DNA of 12,639 bases from 13-2-20CM-68-14 sp035640035 (GTDB lineage Bacteria > Actinomycetota > Thermoleophilia > Gaiellales > Gaiellaceae), in assembly GCA_035640035.1 (NCBI GenBank), contig DASQWX010000064.1:1-12639 (forward strand). Reading direction: 5' to 3'. The stretch's first letter is position 1; the number at the start of each line of letters is the position of its first letter. The translations under genes were made by a program, and so were the position numbers. Shown here one piece after another: positions 12,190 through 12,639 of the stretch. Below the pieces are notes generated by a model, which worked only from the letters and a program-made list of their open reading frames with translations, had not been told where the DNA came from and did not search any database.

Positions 12190-12390
12190 ATGGCGAATCC
12201 CGACCCTCGCATCGAGAGCCTCGAGCGCGACCTCGCGACACTCGTCGCCGAGCGGCAGTCGCTGCGTGCGGGCGGCGCCGAAGCGGACGAGCTCGAGCGC
12301 AACCGCCGACAGATCGTCGCCCGCCAGCACGACCTGTCCGAGGCACTGATCTCGATCTACGCGCCGCACCCCGCCTTCGCGGCTGCCTGA
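12190..12390 (+). CDS. Hypothetical small helical protein (66 aa)
   Basis: Begins MANPDPRIESLERDLATLVA and is predicted almost entirely helical, with heptad-like leucines (SLERDLATLVAERQSL and ELERNRRQIVARQHDL), so a short coiled coil is likely. It ends ISIYAPHPAFAAA. An alternative GTG at 12184 adds two residues (MV). The ATG is preferred because it lies at the expected distance from the -10-like hexamer. No family is recognised and no partner is evident beyond its position between the CBS gene and the next small gene. Confidence 0.65.
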   Translation: MANPDPRIESLERDLATLVAERQSLRAGGAEADELERNRRQIVARQHDLSEALISIYAPHPAFAAA

Positions 12391-12416
12391 ACCTCTCTCG
12401 TTTGATAGCACGGCAG

Positions 12417-12448
12417 GGCGGCAACACCCGCCTCGTACCACGTGTACG
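12417..12448 (+). repeat. Small hairpin and inverted repeat before the last gene
   Basis: GGCGG-CAACAC-CCGCC (12417-12432) could form a weak terminator for the 66-aa gene. It is followed directly by the inverted repeat CGTAC-CACGT-GTACG (12434-12448), which abuts the ribosome binding site AAGGAG (12451-12456) of the next gene. The second repeat could be an operator or could mask the ribosome binding site; neither is proven. Confidence 0.3.
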
Positions 12449-12463
12449 GAAAGGAGTGTCTTG

Positions 12464-12639
12464 ATGCCCAGCAAGAGTGCGAACGTCAAGAACGAGAAGC
12501 AGTACGAGAAGCTGAAGGAAAAGGGCATGTCGAAGCAGCGGGCGGCGCGGATCGCCAACTCGCCCGGCGCCTCGAGCCGCGGCGGCAAGAAGTCCGGCTC
12601 GGGCTCCTCGCGCTCCAGCTCGAAACAGGGCGGGACGAC
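12464..12639 (+). CDS. Small basic protein, possibly DUF7218-like (3' end outside window)
   Basis: ATG at 12464 with AAGGAG (12451-12456) 7 nt upstream; open to the window end with 58 complete codons and no stop, so partial. It begins MPSKSANVKNEKQYEKLKEK, then GMSKQRAARIANSPGASSRG and a Lys/Gly/Ser-rich tail. The pattern K-x-YEKL-x2-KGMSK-x2-AARIAN recalls DUF7218-type small actinobacterial proteins, some of which carry a Rho N-terminal-like domain further on; this is recognition from memory. The charged helix followed by a flexible basic tail could suit nucleic-acid binding (inference). Function unknown. Confidence 0.75.
   Translation, partial: MPSKSANVKNEKQYEKLKEKGMSKQRAARIANSPGASSRGGKKSGSGSSRSSSKQGGT

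Overview
The window is GC-rich, densely packed bacterial DNA, most likely from a high-GC actinobacterium. Thermoleophilia-like is a guess from overall style, not a proof. The main support is gene order: thrS, infC-rpmI-rplT, a SpoU/TrmH RNA methyltransferase, pheS-pheT and argR all read leftward in the order familiar from actinobacterial chromosomes. Interspersed are families typical of that phylum: an actinobacterial Holin-X (Phage_holin_3_6) protein, a DUF3618 protein and a possible DUF7218-like protein. GTG, TTG and apparently leaderless starts are frequent.

Layout, left to right. (1) argR (9-482, minus) has an ARG-box-like operator directly before its start. (2) Four overlapping plus-strand genes (540-1722) encode small membrane proteins. 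(3) A secreted protein with two cupredoxin domains (1731-2417, minus) diverges from a stand-alone cyclic-nucleotide-binding-domain protein (2525-2953, plus). (4) pheT (2950-5244) and pheS (5244-6269) on the minus strand form a translationally coupled pair. pheT shares a CTAG double stop with the convergent cNMP-domain gene. (5) A SAM methyltransferase (6415-7116, plus) meets a MOSC-domain gene (7151-7567, minus) at a perfect hairpin. (6) The translation block follows on the minus strand: SpoU methyltransferase, rplT, rpmI, infC and thrS (7639-11472). (7) At the right are a possible 37-aa acidic peptide, a two-CBS-domain protein with a terminator, a 66-aa helical protein and the start of a small basic protein cut by the window end (all plus strand).

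The housekeeping genes make initiation factor 3, ribosomal proteins L35 and L20, an rRNA or tRNA 2'-O-methyltransferase, ThrRS and PheRS, so most of the window serves translation. ArgR links it to arginine biosynthesis genes that probably lie beyond the left edge. The plus-strand genes look like lineage-specific insertions into an otherwise conserved block.

I found no CRISPR array, transposase, integrase, tRNA or rRNA, and no clear new defence or mobile system. The most interesting signals are regulatory or architectural: an operator-on-promoter at argR, a recurring -10-to-start geometry suggesting leaderless mRNAs, a long out-of-frame infC/rpmI overlap, a foldable leader with a terminator before infC, a mini-ORF at the infC start, a SpoU gene whose conserved N-terminus lies upstream of any standard start codon, a degenerate second cupredoxin domain, and a PheS active-site substitution.
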